Of a stretch of DNA of 64,000 nucleotides, positions 1-8,062 are shown piece after piece. The position numbers and the translations under genes are program-made. Position 1 is the stretch's first letter. Every line of letters starts with the position of its first letter. The DNA comes from Sphingobacterium mizutaii (GTDB lineage: Bacteria; Bacteroidota; Bacteroidia; Sphingobacteriales; Sphingobacteriaceae), in NCBI RefSeq assembly GCF_900187125.1, contig NZ_LT906468.1, positions 434,001-498,000 of the forward strand, written 5' to 3'. The notes under the pieces were generated by a model. That model saw only the letters and a program-made list of their open reading frames with translations, ran no database searches and had not been told where the DNA came from.

Positions 1-1
1 A

Positions 2-163
2 GCTCTCAAAAAGGCACATTATTATGAATTTACGCAGGACATCAATATAGAAGGCAAATTAAGGAGCCATACCTACTTTGACTTGAAGAAGAACCAACTT
101 TTTGCTGATAGGTTTCTGTTGTATAGTGATGAGGAGAAGGATAATAAAGGGGCTGAGCATTAA
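2..163 (+). CDS. C-terminal end of an unknown protein (5' truncated)
   Basis: An open frame enters from the left window edge and gives 53 residues before a TAA stop at 161-163. The visible tail is hydrophilic and rich in Lys, Glu and Asp, and ends in EKDNKGAEH. It has no membrane segment and no motif I recognise. An intrinsic terminator follows 9 bases later, which supports a real gene end. Family and function cannot be told from this fragment. Confidence 0.55.
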   Translation, partial: ALKKAHYYEFTQDINIEGKLRSHTYFDLKKNQLFADRFLLYSDEEKDNKGAEH

Positions 164-172
164 GCGTTGAAG

Positions 173-210
173 GATACTTTGTAAGGCGTTAATCAAAGTA
201 TCATTTTTTT
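173..210 (+). terminator. Rho-independent terminator after the truncated gene
   Basis: A perfect 9-bp stem (gatactttg at 173-181 with caaagtatc at 194-202) encloses a 12-base loop and is followed by ATTTTTTT. The T tract lies on the + side, so it ends the truncated gene. The minus-strand gene that stops at 213 lies against it and has no T tract of its own here. Confidence 0.75.
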
Positions 211-212
211 AC

Positions 213-689
213 TTAATAGTTTGGGGACCATAGTTTCAGTACTTTCCGTTCAGAAGGCGCTTCTTTCCAAACTTCTATCCGATAATGATCATGCGGCTTT
301 TCTGGGTTGTTTTGGTTATAGGGCATGTCCAAGTTATATGAGTAAATCCTAACCCTGTAATCGTCATTGTCAAGTGGAACAGAAAGAATGGTTTCGCTTG
401 TCGGGCAATCTTGTATTTCCATGGCCCCAGTTGTAATTTTCAGGCTCCCTTCTACAATATGGTCGGCATGGGGATCCAATTCTTCATTTGGGGCATTTAA
501 AACTTCAAGCTCGCCCTTCACGATGGAGAAATCATTCTCTACTGATACACCCAGCACATCCATGTCCACCGCTAAGCGCTCCTCAAGAGCCTCGTCACTC
601 CAGAAATCGAGGCTGTCTGTTTCACTGACCTCTGTCTTGTTCACAAGGTAGAACTGACAATATTCCGTGAAAAAATCTAGTTTGTACAT
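213..689 (-). CDS. Hypothetical cytoplasmic protein, 158 aa
   Basis: I do not recognise the family. The 158-residue product is acidic in its first half and has no signal peptide, membrane segment or cysteine pattern. Its N-terminus (MYKLDFFTEYCQFYLVNK) resembles small single-domain proteins that sit beside toxin genes as immunity proteins, but that is only an impression of style and I do not claim it. The gene is convergent with the truncated gene to its left. About 500 bases without a gene lie upstream, so it is probably transcribed alone. The start is an ATG at 689 with no Shine-Dalgarno sequence. Confidence 0.6.
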   Translation of the reverse strand: MYKLDFFTEYCQFYLVNKTEVSETDSLDFWSDEALEERLAVDMDVLGVSVENDFSIVKGELEVLNAPNEELDPHADHIVEGSLKITTGAMEIQDCPTSETILSVPLDNDDYRVRIYSYNLDMPYNQNNPEKPHDHYRIEVWKEAPSERKVLKLWSPNY

Positions 690-1198
690 TTGAATGGTTT
701 TTTAGGTGTTTGCTGTACTATTATGTAAATATATTTAATTCAGTTATTAAATAATGAGAAAAATTGTAATTGTTTAAACACAAAAGATTAATATGCCTTA
801 AATTCGATAATCTTAAAAGACAATACAGTCTTTTTAAGAAAAAGTGTAACGGTTAAAATTTAATTCAAGATAATATTTGTGTGTATATGGAGGAGGGGAA
901 TTTTAATCGTAATCTGCAATTGGAAGTGAAATTTTTGTTCTTGTAGTTTGGCTTAGGTTTTCTTCAAAGAGAGCTAATAATAGATTATGGAAAGAGGGTA
1001 AAAATTGCCACTGTCATTTAGTAAGAAGTTAAATTTAGTTTGGCTAGAAGATAAAATTGGGTTAATTGAGGTGTGGGATAAAAGGCAATTACTGTTTCTC
1101 AATATAGAAGCATCGATATCCATCAATCCTAGGATAAATACCTGATTTATAAGAAAAATACCTGTGAGCTGCGAATTGTAATATTTAGCAAAATTGGA
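690..1198. other. Intergenic region, no gene seen
   Basis: These 509 AT-rich bases separate the 158-aa gene from the 3' end of the helicase gene. I find no convincing reading frame, tRNA or terminator. The motif TAGTTTGGCT occurs twice (about 944 and 1037), close to but not matching the TAnnTTTG promoter element. The promoter of the 158-aa gene should lie at the left end, but I cannot place it. Confidence 0.4.
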
Positions 1199-4078
1199 TT
1201 AGCTAAATAGTTCATTGATGTCCTCCTTGCTCAGTGATTTCACAAAGCTTTCTTCCGTGCTGATCAACGAACTTGCCAAGGACTTTTTCATACCTTGAAG
1301 AGCGAGGATTTTCTCTTCAATACTATCCTTCGCGATGAATTTATAGATGAATACATTTTTAGTCTGTCCGATTCGATGGCTACGGTCTATGGCCTGTTGC
1401 TCTACAGCTGGATTCCACCAAGGATCTAAAATGAAAACATATTCCGCTTCCGTTAGGTTCAAACCAACGCCACCAGCTTTGATTGAGATCAGGAAAACTT
1501 GGGTTTCTTCATTTTCCTTGAATTCTTTTACGGCATTGTTCCTATCTGTGGTAGATCCATCCAAATAAGCATATCGGATTTTATTCTTGTCGAAGTATTC
1601 CCTGAAAATCTGTAAATGCCTTACAAATTGGGAGAAAATCAGGACCTTGTTTCCTTCTTTCAGGATGGAATCCATGGTCTCTATAGCTGCATCAAATTTT
1701 CCGGAACCATCCTTGTATTGGCTGTCGATCATCAGAGGGTGGTTTGCCAATTGTCTGAGCTTGGTAAGACCCTGCAATAGGGCGATCTGAGTAGCTTTCC
1801 CTGTGAAAGCGCCGTCCAGCAGGGCATTCCTGTATTCCGATTTTACCTTCTCGTAATATTCAGACTGCTCTTCGGTCATGCTGCAGTAGAAGATCTGCTC
1901 CGATTTAGGTGGTAATTCCGTTGCAACCTGAGACTTGGTCCTTCGCAAGACAAAGGGTTTAATGATAGCCTGCAAACGTCTAGCCTTCTCCTCATCCTTC
2001 TTCTTTTCAATAGCTAGGACAAATTCCTTTTGGAAATAAGTATAACTGCCCAAAAGTCCAGGATTGACAAAAGACATCTGTGACCAGATATCGGCTACTG
2101 AATTCTCGATAGGGGTACCGCTCAAGGCTAATTTGTTCTTCCCCTTGATATGTTTGATCGCGGAGAAGGATTTTGACCTTGGGTTTTTGATGTTCTGGCT
2201 TTCATCCAGAATAATATAATTGAAGAAAAAACCAGATAATAATTCCTCATCAATACGTGCCACGCCGTAGGTCGTGATCACCAAATCAAAATGGCTGAAA
2301 GCAAAATTGTTCTTGCTGCGGTAAGTTCCAGTATGTAACAAGACCCGCAATTTCGGGGTAAACTTTTCTGCTTCCTTCTGCCAGTTAAAGATCAGGGAAG
2401 TCGGCACGATCAAAAGGGAGGTCTTAGGCTGGTCAGCGGGTAGATTCTCTTTTTGATGCTGCAATAATGCTAAGGTCTGAACAGTTTTACCCAAGCCCAT
2501 ATCATCTGCCAGAAGACCTCCAAAGCGGTATTCCTGCAAGAAATGGAACCAATTGTAACCAGCTTTCTGGTAAGGGCGTAAAGAGCCCTTAAACTCCACT
2601 GGGGCCTCGATGTCTGCAATTTCATCAAACTCGCCAAGCTTGTTCAGCTTCCGTTGCATACTGACTTGTGTATGTTCGGTGACATCGTGTAACAAGCCAA
2701 TATGTGTTCGATTTAATCGAATGCCTTCCTTTTGGGAAGAAAATTGGAAAAGATGCTCGTATTGTGAAAACCATTCTTGAGGAATGATCGCAATTTCACC
2801 ATTTGGTAATTCAAATTCCTGGATCCGGTTTAATATATGCTGACGGAGATTGATAAAAGGAATTTCATACTCGCCAAATCTTACGATCGCTGAAATATCA
2901 AACCAGTCATTCTTCTCCGTGACCTCAATGCTGATAGTAGTCTTGCCGATCAGGAATTTTTTATCATTATGGTTTTGGACGATGTGGAAACCGGCCTCAG
3001 TCAATTCCGAAAGGTGCTCATTGACCCATTCAATGCTGGAAATACGATAGCCATTGATCCCAGTAACAGGCAGGTATGATCCAAATAGGGCATCCGCTCG
3101 TTCCAAGCCATAATCTTCTAAGGTCTTGGCTTTCTTTTCCTCCCATTGCAGAGACCTTTTTATTCTGTAGAATTGATGGGAATCCTTTTCCTTGTCATAG
3201 ACATAGCGAACCGTTACGGGATGCTGTGCACCGGCAGGAAAACTATATTCCCCATATTCAAAATACAATTGCAATTGAGCCTCTTGGTCTGGACTATAGA
3301 CAATCCTTAGTTGAGGAATCGCCTGTTCCCTATAATTGATGATCTCGAGACCTTCGGCATAAACATGGTGCTTCTCGATCAATGAGGTCACAAAGGTTTC
3401 GAAGTATTTTTTCTCCGTATTCCTAGGGATTGAAATAAACCTCTTGTTCAAAAATGGAGTCAATTTCTTGCCCTCCAGTTCCTCATCAAAATGATAGAGA
3501 ACATTCTCCAAAAGCAACCAGGCCTGTTGATTGACGATCACATCTGCATTCTTGTACATGAATTCCATGCGGAGCCCATCATATTTGAGGGTTGGGAAAT
3601 AGCGTGTTTCCGTTTCATTCCTTCTGAAATGGAACAAGATGCTGGTTGGTTTATCCGCTATTTTGAGTTCCTGTTCCGCCGGATATCCATCCTTGCTCAT
3701 CAAGAACAGTGGCTTGTCGCCAATGTTGTTCAGGATGTGCAGCAATCGGCTTTCAATCTTTGGACGGATATGCTCATAGATATTTTGATCAAAGATCTTG
3801 GAGAAGTAATCGGCGGGTCGGATGGCTTTCTTATGGAATCTTTTGATCAATTGCGTTTGTTCAATCTCATCACAAAGACGGATCAGTTCGTAATCGATTT
3901 CATCCAAAGCATCCGAAAATTCGTCTACGGTATTGCTGAATACCCTTTTATAGGAGAGAGAATAAGATCCATTCTGGTTGAGCTGAACAATATGGGGTTC
4001 AATCAGGTAGCCCAAGTAGGGGTGCTTCCCTAATGAGTAAACCAAACGATATGAAGTTATTGTGTCGACCTGCTGCAT
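1199..4078 (-). CDS. SNF2/RapA-family DEAD/DEAH-box helicase
   Basis: This 959-residue protein is an ATP-driven translocase on double-stranded DNA of the SNF2 family, the group that includes RapA/HepA, and is expected to remodel DNA-protein or polymerase complexes in the cytoplasm. The motor is in the C-terminal half: motif I LADDMGLGKT near residue 530, motif II ILDESQ near 626 (DESQ in place of DEAH), motif III LALSGTPIENS, and motif VI SHRIGQ near 903. The first 500 residues are a long extension with no motif I recognise. There is no SWIM zinc motif. dapF lies upstream on the same strand with a 76-base gap, so the two may be co-transcribed. Confidence 0.9.
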   Translation of the reverse strand: MQQVDTITSYRLVYSLGKHPYLGYLIEPHIVQLNQNGSYSLSYKRVFSNTVDEFSDALDEIDYELIRLCDEIEQTQLIKRFHKKAIRPADYFSKIFDQNIYEHIRPKIESRLLHILNNIGDKPLFLMSKDGYPAEQELKIADKPTSILFHFRRNETETRYFPTLKYDGLRMEFMYKNADVIVNQQAWLLLENVLYHFDEELEGKKLTPFLNKRFISIPRNTEKKYFETFVTSLIEKHHVYAEGLEIINYREQAIPQLRIVYSPDQEAQLQLYFEYGEYSFPAGAQHPVTVRYVYDKEKDSHQFYRIKRSLQWEEKKAKTLEDYGLERADALFGSYLPVTGINGYRISSIEWVNEHLSELTEAGFHIVQNHNDKKFLIGKTTISIEVTEKNDWFDISAIVRFGEYEIPFINLRQHILNRIQEFELPNGEIAIIPQEWFSQYEHLFQFSSQKEGIRLNRTHIGLLHDVTEHTQVSMQRKLNKLGEFDEIADIEAPVEFKGSLRPYQKAGYNWFHFLQEYRFGGLLADDMGLGKTVQTLALLQHQKENLPADQPKTSLLIVPTSLIFNWQKEAEKFTPKLRVLLHTGTYRSKNNFAFSHFDLVITTYGVARIDEELLSGFFFNYIILDESQNIKNPRSKSFSAIKHIKGKNKLALSGTPIENSVADIWSQMSFVNPGLLGSYTYFQKEFVLAIEKKKDEEKARRLQAIIKPFVLRRTKSQVATELPPKSEQIFYCSMTEEQSEYYEKVKSEYRNALLDGAFTGKATQIALLQGLTKLRQLANHPLMIDSQYKDGSGKFDAAIETMDSILKEGNKVLIFSQFVRHLQIFREYFDKNKIRYAYLDGSTTDRNNAVKEFKENEETQVFLISIKAGGVGLNLTEAEYVFILDPWWNPAVEQQAIDRSHRIGQTKNVFIYKFIAKDSIEEKILALQGMKKSLASSLISTEESFVKSLSKEDINELFS

Positions 4079-4154
4079 CCTATAGACTCTGTAGAAAAAG
4101 CTACTAATATACGTGTATTAGGTCTTTTTCTCCAAAATTAAGGAGGTTAAATTA

Positions 4155-4943
4155 TTATGAAATATCGATTTTTCCTTGAAATACTTGGATTGCAGGTCCC
4201 GAAAGATACACTTTGCTAAATTGATGGCCCACTTTGTGGAAAGAAATGCTAAGCTGCCCACCCAATACCCGGATTGGAATTTGAAAATCACCGTCTTTGC
4301 CCGATTTCAAAGCAACACTCATGGCTGAAGCGACAGCGCCAGTGCCACAGGCATAGGTTTCATCCTCTACACCACGTTCAAAGGTCCTTACGAAATATCC
4401 GTTTTCTTCCGGTTCGATAAAGTTGACATTGATTCCTTTTTCGCCATAGGTGCTGTTGTTCCGAATGGCATAGCCATCTTGGAAGACATTCTTGTGTGCC
4501 AAATCTTCAACAAACTCGACATAATGTGGAGAACCTGTGTTTAGGACAAATGCTTCCCCATCCATGCTGTATTCATTCACGTCAATCATGCCAAGATTTA
4601 CAATATTTTGCTGAATTTGAGCATCATGCCTTCCGTCTACTGCCAAAAAGACAGTATCGCGTGAGATGATTCCCAAATCTCTGGCAAAGGCTACCAAACA
4701 GCGCCCTCCATTCCCACACATGGTGCCTTCCTTTCCATCTGCATTGAAGTAAAGCATTTGGAAATCATAATTATTTGTATCTTGAAGCAGCATTAATCCG
4801 TCCCCACCAATTCCAAATCTCCTGTCACAGATCTGCTGAATCAATTGTTGGTTATTGGCATCAAACGAGCCCTTTCTGTTGTCAATCAAGATAAAATCAT
4901 TACCTGCACCTTGGTATTTATAGAATTGGATTTCTTTTGACAT
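4155..4943 (-). CDS. dapF: Diaminopimelate epimerase
   Basis: DapF interconverts LL- and meso-diaminopimelate, supplying the meso form for peptidoglycan and lysine. The 262-residue length is normal. The N-terminal signature QGAGNDF is at residues 11-17. Both catalytic cysteines are in their expected contexts: Cys76 in MCGNGGRC and Cys199 in ACGTGAVAS. The protein is cofactor-independent and cytoplasmic. The gene is divergent from the HtrA protease gene across about 190 bases. No other lysine gene is adjacent. Confidence 0.95.
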   Translation of the reverse strand: MSKEIQFYKYQGAGNDFILIDNRKGSFDANNQQLIQQICDRRFGIGGDGLMLLQDTNNYDFQMLYFNADGKEGTMCGNGGRCLVAFARDLGIISRDTVFLAVDGRHDAQIQQNIVNLGMIDVNEYSMDGEAFVLNTGSPHYVEFVEDLAHKNVFQDGYAIRNNSTYGEKGINVNFIEPEENGYFVRTFERGVEDETYACGTGAVASAMSVALKSGKDGDFQIPIRVLGGQLSISFHKVGHQFSKVYLSGPAIQVFQGKIDIS

Positions 4944-5084
4944 TTTGTTGAGTTTCTGCCGTAAATTTAATATTCTTGTTACAATAAACCGAACTTTTGT
5001 TAAATCTTGTTAAATGCCTGACATAGTAGGCTCTCCTTAACATTATTTAACTGACAAAAGTCTTTAAGGCCTTTTGAATGGTAT

Positions 5085-5092
5085 TACATTTG
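5085..5092 (+). promoter_or_regulatory. Probable -7 promoter element of the HtrA-type gene
   Basis: TACATTTG matches the Bacteroidota -7 consensus TAnnTTTG. No clear TTG lies 19-21 bases upstream, so the match is partial. It predicts a transcript starting near 5096, with a leader of about 40 bases to the ATG at 5134. That would place a possible upstream in-frame TTG start (5074) outside the message. Confidence 0.4.
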
Positions 5093-5133
5093 AATTAGGA
5101 AACATAAATAAAAAAGTTAGATTAATTATAGAT

Positions 5134-6672
5134 ATGAAAAAGATAGGTGCAACTTTATTAGCAGCCATCATAGGAGGAGCCATAGCCGTGGGTGGGTTTA
5201 AGCTCTTTGAAAACAAACAGATGGACAACATGACGTTTGAAGAGCGTCAAAAAGTATATTATGCAAACAACCCTGGTGAAGAGATTCTTTCTTCTACAGG
5301 AAATCCGGATTTTACCCAAGCTGCAGCCGCAGTATCTCCGGGTGTAGTACACATTCAAGTAACAATGGCAAGCCGCGGTAACCGTGGTGGTGGCGGATCG
5401 CCTTTCGATATGTTTGAGGAATTTTTTGGAGTACCACAACAACGCGGTCAGGCTCGTCCTGCAACAGCGTCGGGTTCTGGTGTACTGATCTCTCCTGATG
5501 GCTATATCGTAACCAACAACCACGTAGTGGAAGAGGCAGACAAGATCGAAGTGGTCTTGACCGATAAACGTAAATACGAAGCGAAGGTGATCGGTAGAGA
5601 CCCGAACTTTGACTTGGCCTTGATTAAAGTAAATGCAACTGGCTTACCTATGGTGAAGTTAGGCAACTCAGATAACGTTCAGATTGGCGAGTGGGTTTTA
5701 GCAGTAGGTTATCCACTAGGATTACAATCTACCGTTACAGCCGGTATCATCAGTGCTAAAGGCCGTCGTATCGGTATCTTAGATGAACCGACTCAAGGTC
5801 GTGGTTATGGAGGTATGGGTCAGCAAGAGCAAATGATCAGCAATGCTGTTGAATCATTCTTGCAAACTGACGCCGTGATCAACAGAGGTAACAGTGGTGG
5901 TGCCTTGGTAAACGCTAGAGGTGAATTGATCGGTATCAATTCCGCTATCGCATCTCCAACCGGTACTTATGCTGGATATGGATTCGCTATCCCAATTAAC
6001 CTTGCTAAAAAGATTGTCGATGACTTCAAAGAATTCGGTAGTGTTAAACGTGGTTATGTGGGTGTAACATTTACTGAAATCAACGATCAGTTACGTGCCG
6101 AGAAAGGTATTGAAGATGTAAACGGTCTTTATGTACGTGATGTATTAAAAGGTGGAGCTGCAGAAGCTGCCGGAATTAAATCTGGTGATATCTTGACCAA
6201 GGTTGAAGGCCGCGTAATCTATGGAACTCCAGACCTACAAGAATATGTTGCTCGCTTACGTCCAGGTGATAAAGTGAAGATCACTTACAAACGTGACGGT
6301 AAAGAGAAAGACGTTTCATTGACCTTGAAAGGTGAGGAAAGCAAACCTAAAACAGAAGATTCAGAATCTAGTGCGTCAGCAACAGAGATCTTCAATAAAT
6401 TAGGTGCTAGTTTTGTGCCTGCAAGCAATGCTCGCAAACAAGAATTAGGCATCAAATCCGGTGTAGTTGTTTCACAGGTACACAGAGGTGGTGTATTTGA
6501 ATACTTCGGCGTTGAAAGAGGATTGGTAATTACTGAAGTAAATGGTAAACCAGTAAATAATGTTGATGATGTGGAGTCTGCTCTTGGTAGCACCCGTCGA
6601 GACATCGTCCGTATTACCGGTGTACCTGAAAAAGGAAGTACCGTACAATTCAATGTTCCATTGAAATACTAG
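5134..6672 (+). CDS. Do/HtrA-family periplasmic serine protease with two PDZ domains
   Basis: This is a 512-residue DegP/DegQ/MucD-type quality-control protease. An N-terminal hydrophobic segment (residues 4-22) exports or anchors it in the periplasm. The trypsin-fold triad is complete: His130 in NNHVVEE, Asp160 in NFDLALI and Ser254 in RGNSGGAL. A Gly-rich linker at about 75-95 precedes the protease domain. Two PDZ domains follow, at about 300-400 and 415-505, and should bind unfolded client C-termini. I start the gene at the ATG at 5134: the frame is open to a TTG at 5074, but that codon lies upstream of a likely promoter and would add 20 charged residues before the signal segment. The gene stands alone and ends in a strong terminator. 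Confidence 0.93.
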   Translation: MKKIGATLLAAIIGGAIAVGGFKLFENKQMDNMTFEERQKVYYANNPGEEILSSTGNPDFTQAAAAVSPGVVHIQVTMASRGNRGGGGSPFDMFEEFFGVPQQRGQARPATASGSGVLISPDGYIVTNNHVVEEADKIEVVLTDKRKYEAKVIGRDPNFDLALIKVNATGLPMVKLGNSDNVQIGEWVLAVGYPLGLQSTVTAGIISAKGRRIGILDEPTQGRGYGGMGQQEQMISNAVESFLQTDAVINRGNSGGALVNARGELIGINSAIASPTGTYAGYGFAIPINLAKKIVDDFKEFGSVKRGYVGVTFTEINDQLRAEKGIEDVNGLYVRDVLKGGAAEAAGIKSGDILTKVEGRVIYGTPDLQEYVARLRPGDKVKITYKRDGKEKDVSLTLKGEESKPKTEDSESSASATEIFNKLGASFVPASNARKQELGIKSGVVVSQVHRGGVFEYFGVERGLVITEVNGKPVNNVDDVESALGSTRRDIVRITGVPEKGSTVQFNVPLKY

Positions 6673-6682
6673 TAAAAATATT

Positions 6683-6727
6683 AAAAAGCAAAAGGGGCCC
6701 AAGAAATTGTGGCCCCTTTTGCTTTTT
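6683..6727 (+). terminator. Strong bidirectional-type terminator after the HtrA gene
   Basis: A perfect 17-bp stem (6683-6699 with 6711-6727) has A-rich and T-rich ends around a GGGGCC/GGCCCC core and an 11-base loop. The symmetric A and T tracts mean it could stop transcription from either side. Confidence 0.9.
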
Positions 6728-6763
6728 AGACTGATAGACATAAGACAATAGACACAAGACCGT
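6728..6763 (+). repeat. Degenerate heptamer tandem repeat (AGACANN)
   Basis: Starting directly after the terminator, the sequence reads agactgat, agacata, agacaat, agacaca, agaccgt: one 8-base unit and four 7-base units sharing AGAC. No coding frame covers it. Confidence 0.5.
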
Positions 6764-6908
6764 AGGAGCTAGCCTAGCGAGGGATTTTATTTGAGATTTC
6801 GCGGAATAATACAGTCTAAACCATTAATTTTTTAAATACATGAACTTGTAGTTCTTAAATCGGAGATTTAGAATGACTCGCTCAGTATCCCTCACTCTAC
6901 AGCATTTC

Positions 6909-6938
6909 TAATTCTGAACGAAAAGTGAAGAATCTGTA
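6909..6938 (+). repeat. Dispersed intergenic repeat, copy 1
   Basis: Core AATTCTGAACGAAAAGTG then AAGAATCTGTA. It differs from the reverse complement of the copy at 10016-10044 at only a few positions and shares the TTCTGA-CGAA-GAAGAATCTG skeleton with the copy at 7111. Confidence 0.6.
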
Positions 6939-7110
6939 TGCTTTTTTTCACGGAAATGCTGTCATCCTTTTGCGAAGCAAATAGGAACCGTTCGCCAAAG
7001 AAAGCCTCAGCTGGGAAAAGAGACTTTTAATAACCCAAGAATTGTTCCTACATCCGAGCAGTTCCTTAACCTTCGGTTAAGGATGACATCCAAAAAATAA
7101 TAAAAGGCTC

Positions 7111-7135
7111 CAGATTCTTCGCTTTCGCTCAGAAT
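7111..7135 (-). repeat. Dispersed intergenic repeat, copy 2
   Basis: CAGATTCTTCGCTTTCGCTC then AGAAT, an inverted and more GC-rich version of copy 1. The form with GCTTTCGCTCAGAAT resembles a short intergenic repeat I know from several bacterial genomes. That resemblance is from memory, not a search. Confidence 0.55.
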
Positions 7136-7196
7136 CGCCATATGAGAAAACCATTTCTCATCTCCCTCTATACTGGCCGCTAGAAATTTCTTTTGT

Positions 7197-7238
7197 CTCA
7201 TATCTCATATCTCACATCTCATATCTCACATCTCAATA
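7197..7238 (+). repeat. Heptamer tandem repeat, six units of CTCAYAT
   Basis: Units: ctcatat, ctcatat, ctcacat, ctcatat, ctcacat, ctcaata. The array ends 15 bases before the TATATTTG promoter element of the phosphatase gene and occupies the place where the -33 element would lie. Confidence 0.8.
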
Positions 7239-7253
7239 CTAACTAGATAATGT

Positions 7254-7261
7254 TATATTTG
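7254..7261 (+). promoter_or_regulatory. Probable -7 promoter element of the phosphatase operon
   Basis: TATATTTG is an exact match to TAnnTTTG. It lies only 5 bases before the ATG at 7267, so the predicted message would have almost no leader. No TTG is found at the -33 position, which is taken up by the heptamer repeat. Confidence 0.45.
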
Positions 7262-7266
7262 AAACC

Positions 7267-7707
7267 ATGAAAATACTAATGGTGTGTTTAGGGAATATTT
7301 GCAGGTCTCCGTTGGCTCATGGCATTATGGAGCACATGGTTGCAGAGAATGGATTGTCATGGGAAATAGATTCTGCAGGTACGGGTGATTGGCATGTTGG
7401 TCAAGCGCCGGATCGTCGTTCTATCCAAGTGGCGAAAGAAAGAGGTATTGATATTTCAAATCAAAGAGCCCAACATTTTAATCCTTCCCTTTTTTCTAAA
7501 TACGACCGTATATTGGTGATGGACAAACAAAACTATTCAGACGTAGTGGCAATGGCCGTTTCTGAAGAAGATAAGGATAAAGTTTCCCTGTTTCTGATCG
7601 ATGATATTGTTCCTGATCCATACTACGATTCAAACATGTTCGTTCCAGTCTTTGAACTGATTGAATCCAGATGTAAAGAACTCATTAAAGACTGGTCAGA
7701 AAATTAA
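7267..7707 (+). CDS. Low-molecular-weight protein-tyrosine phosphatase
   Basis: This 146-residue enzyme removes phosphate from phosphotyrosine (or arginine) residues in the cytoplasm. The P-loop CLGNICRS is at residues 7-14, giving nucleophile Cys7 and Arg13. The general-acid aspartate is Asp117 in DPYY. Length is typical. It is the first gene of a four-gene operon with gaps of 1 to 4 bases (unknown protein, cyclophilin, exonuclease III). No tyrosine kinase or polysaccharide export gene is next to it, so a capsule role is not indicated here. Confidence 0.93.
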   Translation: MKILMVCLGNICRSPLAHGIMEHMVAENGLSWEIDSAGTGDWHVGQAPDRRSIQVAKERGIDISNQRAQHFNPSLFSKYDRILVMDKQNYSDVVAMAVSEEDKDKVSLFLIDDIVPDPYYDSNMFVPVFELIESRCKELIKDWSEN

Positions 7708-7711
7708 ATCC

Positions 7712-8059
7712 ATGCAAGCAGCAGAAATAAATAAGAAGTGGGCGGAACTGCAAGGTGCAATCGCCAAAAACTTCGATATGGACATTCCTGACATCAAGGT
7801 CATGCTATTCTTGATCGGTGTTCAGGAGTTGGGAAAAGGACCTCAGGAGTTTTCAAAAAGAGAAAAAGAAGAATTGATGCACATCGCAACCTGTAGGCTT
7901 TTCAGTAGTTTAGGATTCTATGAACTTGAAGGGCAAGATGAACAAGGCTGGCCACATTGGAAGCTCATTAAGCCGATCCCTAATTACACCCTAATGGAGC
8001 AGGAAATGATTATCAAGTCCTTGATAATTGATTATTTTGAAGATGTAAATTTCATTTAA
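7712..8059 (+). CDS. Conserved-looking hypothetical protein, 115 aa
   Basis: A soluble 115-residue protein starting with the ATG at 7712, 4 bases after the phosphatase stop. The frame is open further upstream to a TTG at 7661, but that would overlap the phosphatase by 47 bases. The protein has no signal peptide, membrane segment or metal motif. A segment FLIGVQELGKGPQEFSKREK followed by a stretch beginning MHIATCRL looks helical. I do not recognise a named family. Tight spacing on both sides shows it is translated with its neighbours. Confidence 0.75.
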   Translation: MQAAEINKKWAELQGAIAKNFDMDIPDIKVMLFLIGVQELGKGPQEFSKREKEELMHIATCRLFSSLGFYELEGQDEQGWPHWKLIKPIPNYTLMEQEMIIKSLIIDYFEDVNFI

Positions 8060-8062
8060 TAT

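Larger units (their letters stand above)
6764..7196. other. Intergenic region containing dispersed repeats and a small hairpin
   Basis: About 430 bases without a supported gene. It holds two copies of a dispersed element (listed separately at 6909 and 7111) and a perfect 8-bp hairpin, ccttaacc/ggttaagg, at 7064-7082. A 64-codon minus-strand frame runs through one repeat copy (7007-7201) but has no family resemblance. I treat the whole stretch as repeat-derived intergenic DNA. Confidence 0.45.

Noticed and set aside
3491-4033. 180-codon + strand frame opposite the SNF2 helicase gene
   Set aside because: It is a shadow of the helicase codons on the other strand, with no start context or family motif.
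5074-5133. TTG start 20 codons upstream for the HtrA-type protease
   Set aside because: It lies upstream of a probable -7 element and would put charged residues before the membrane signal. The ATG at 5134 fits better.
7007-7201. 64-codon minus-strand frame
   Set aside because: It covers a dispersed repeat copy and a hairpin. The same kind of frame appears wherever this repeat lies.
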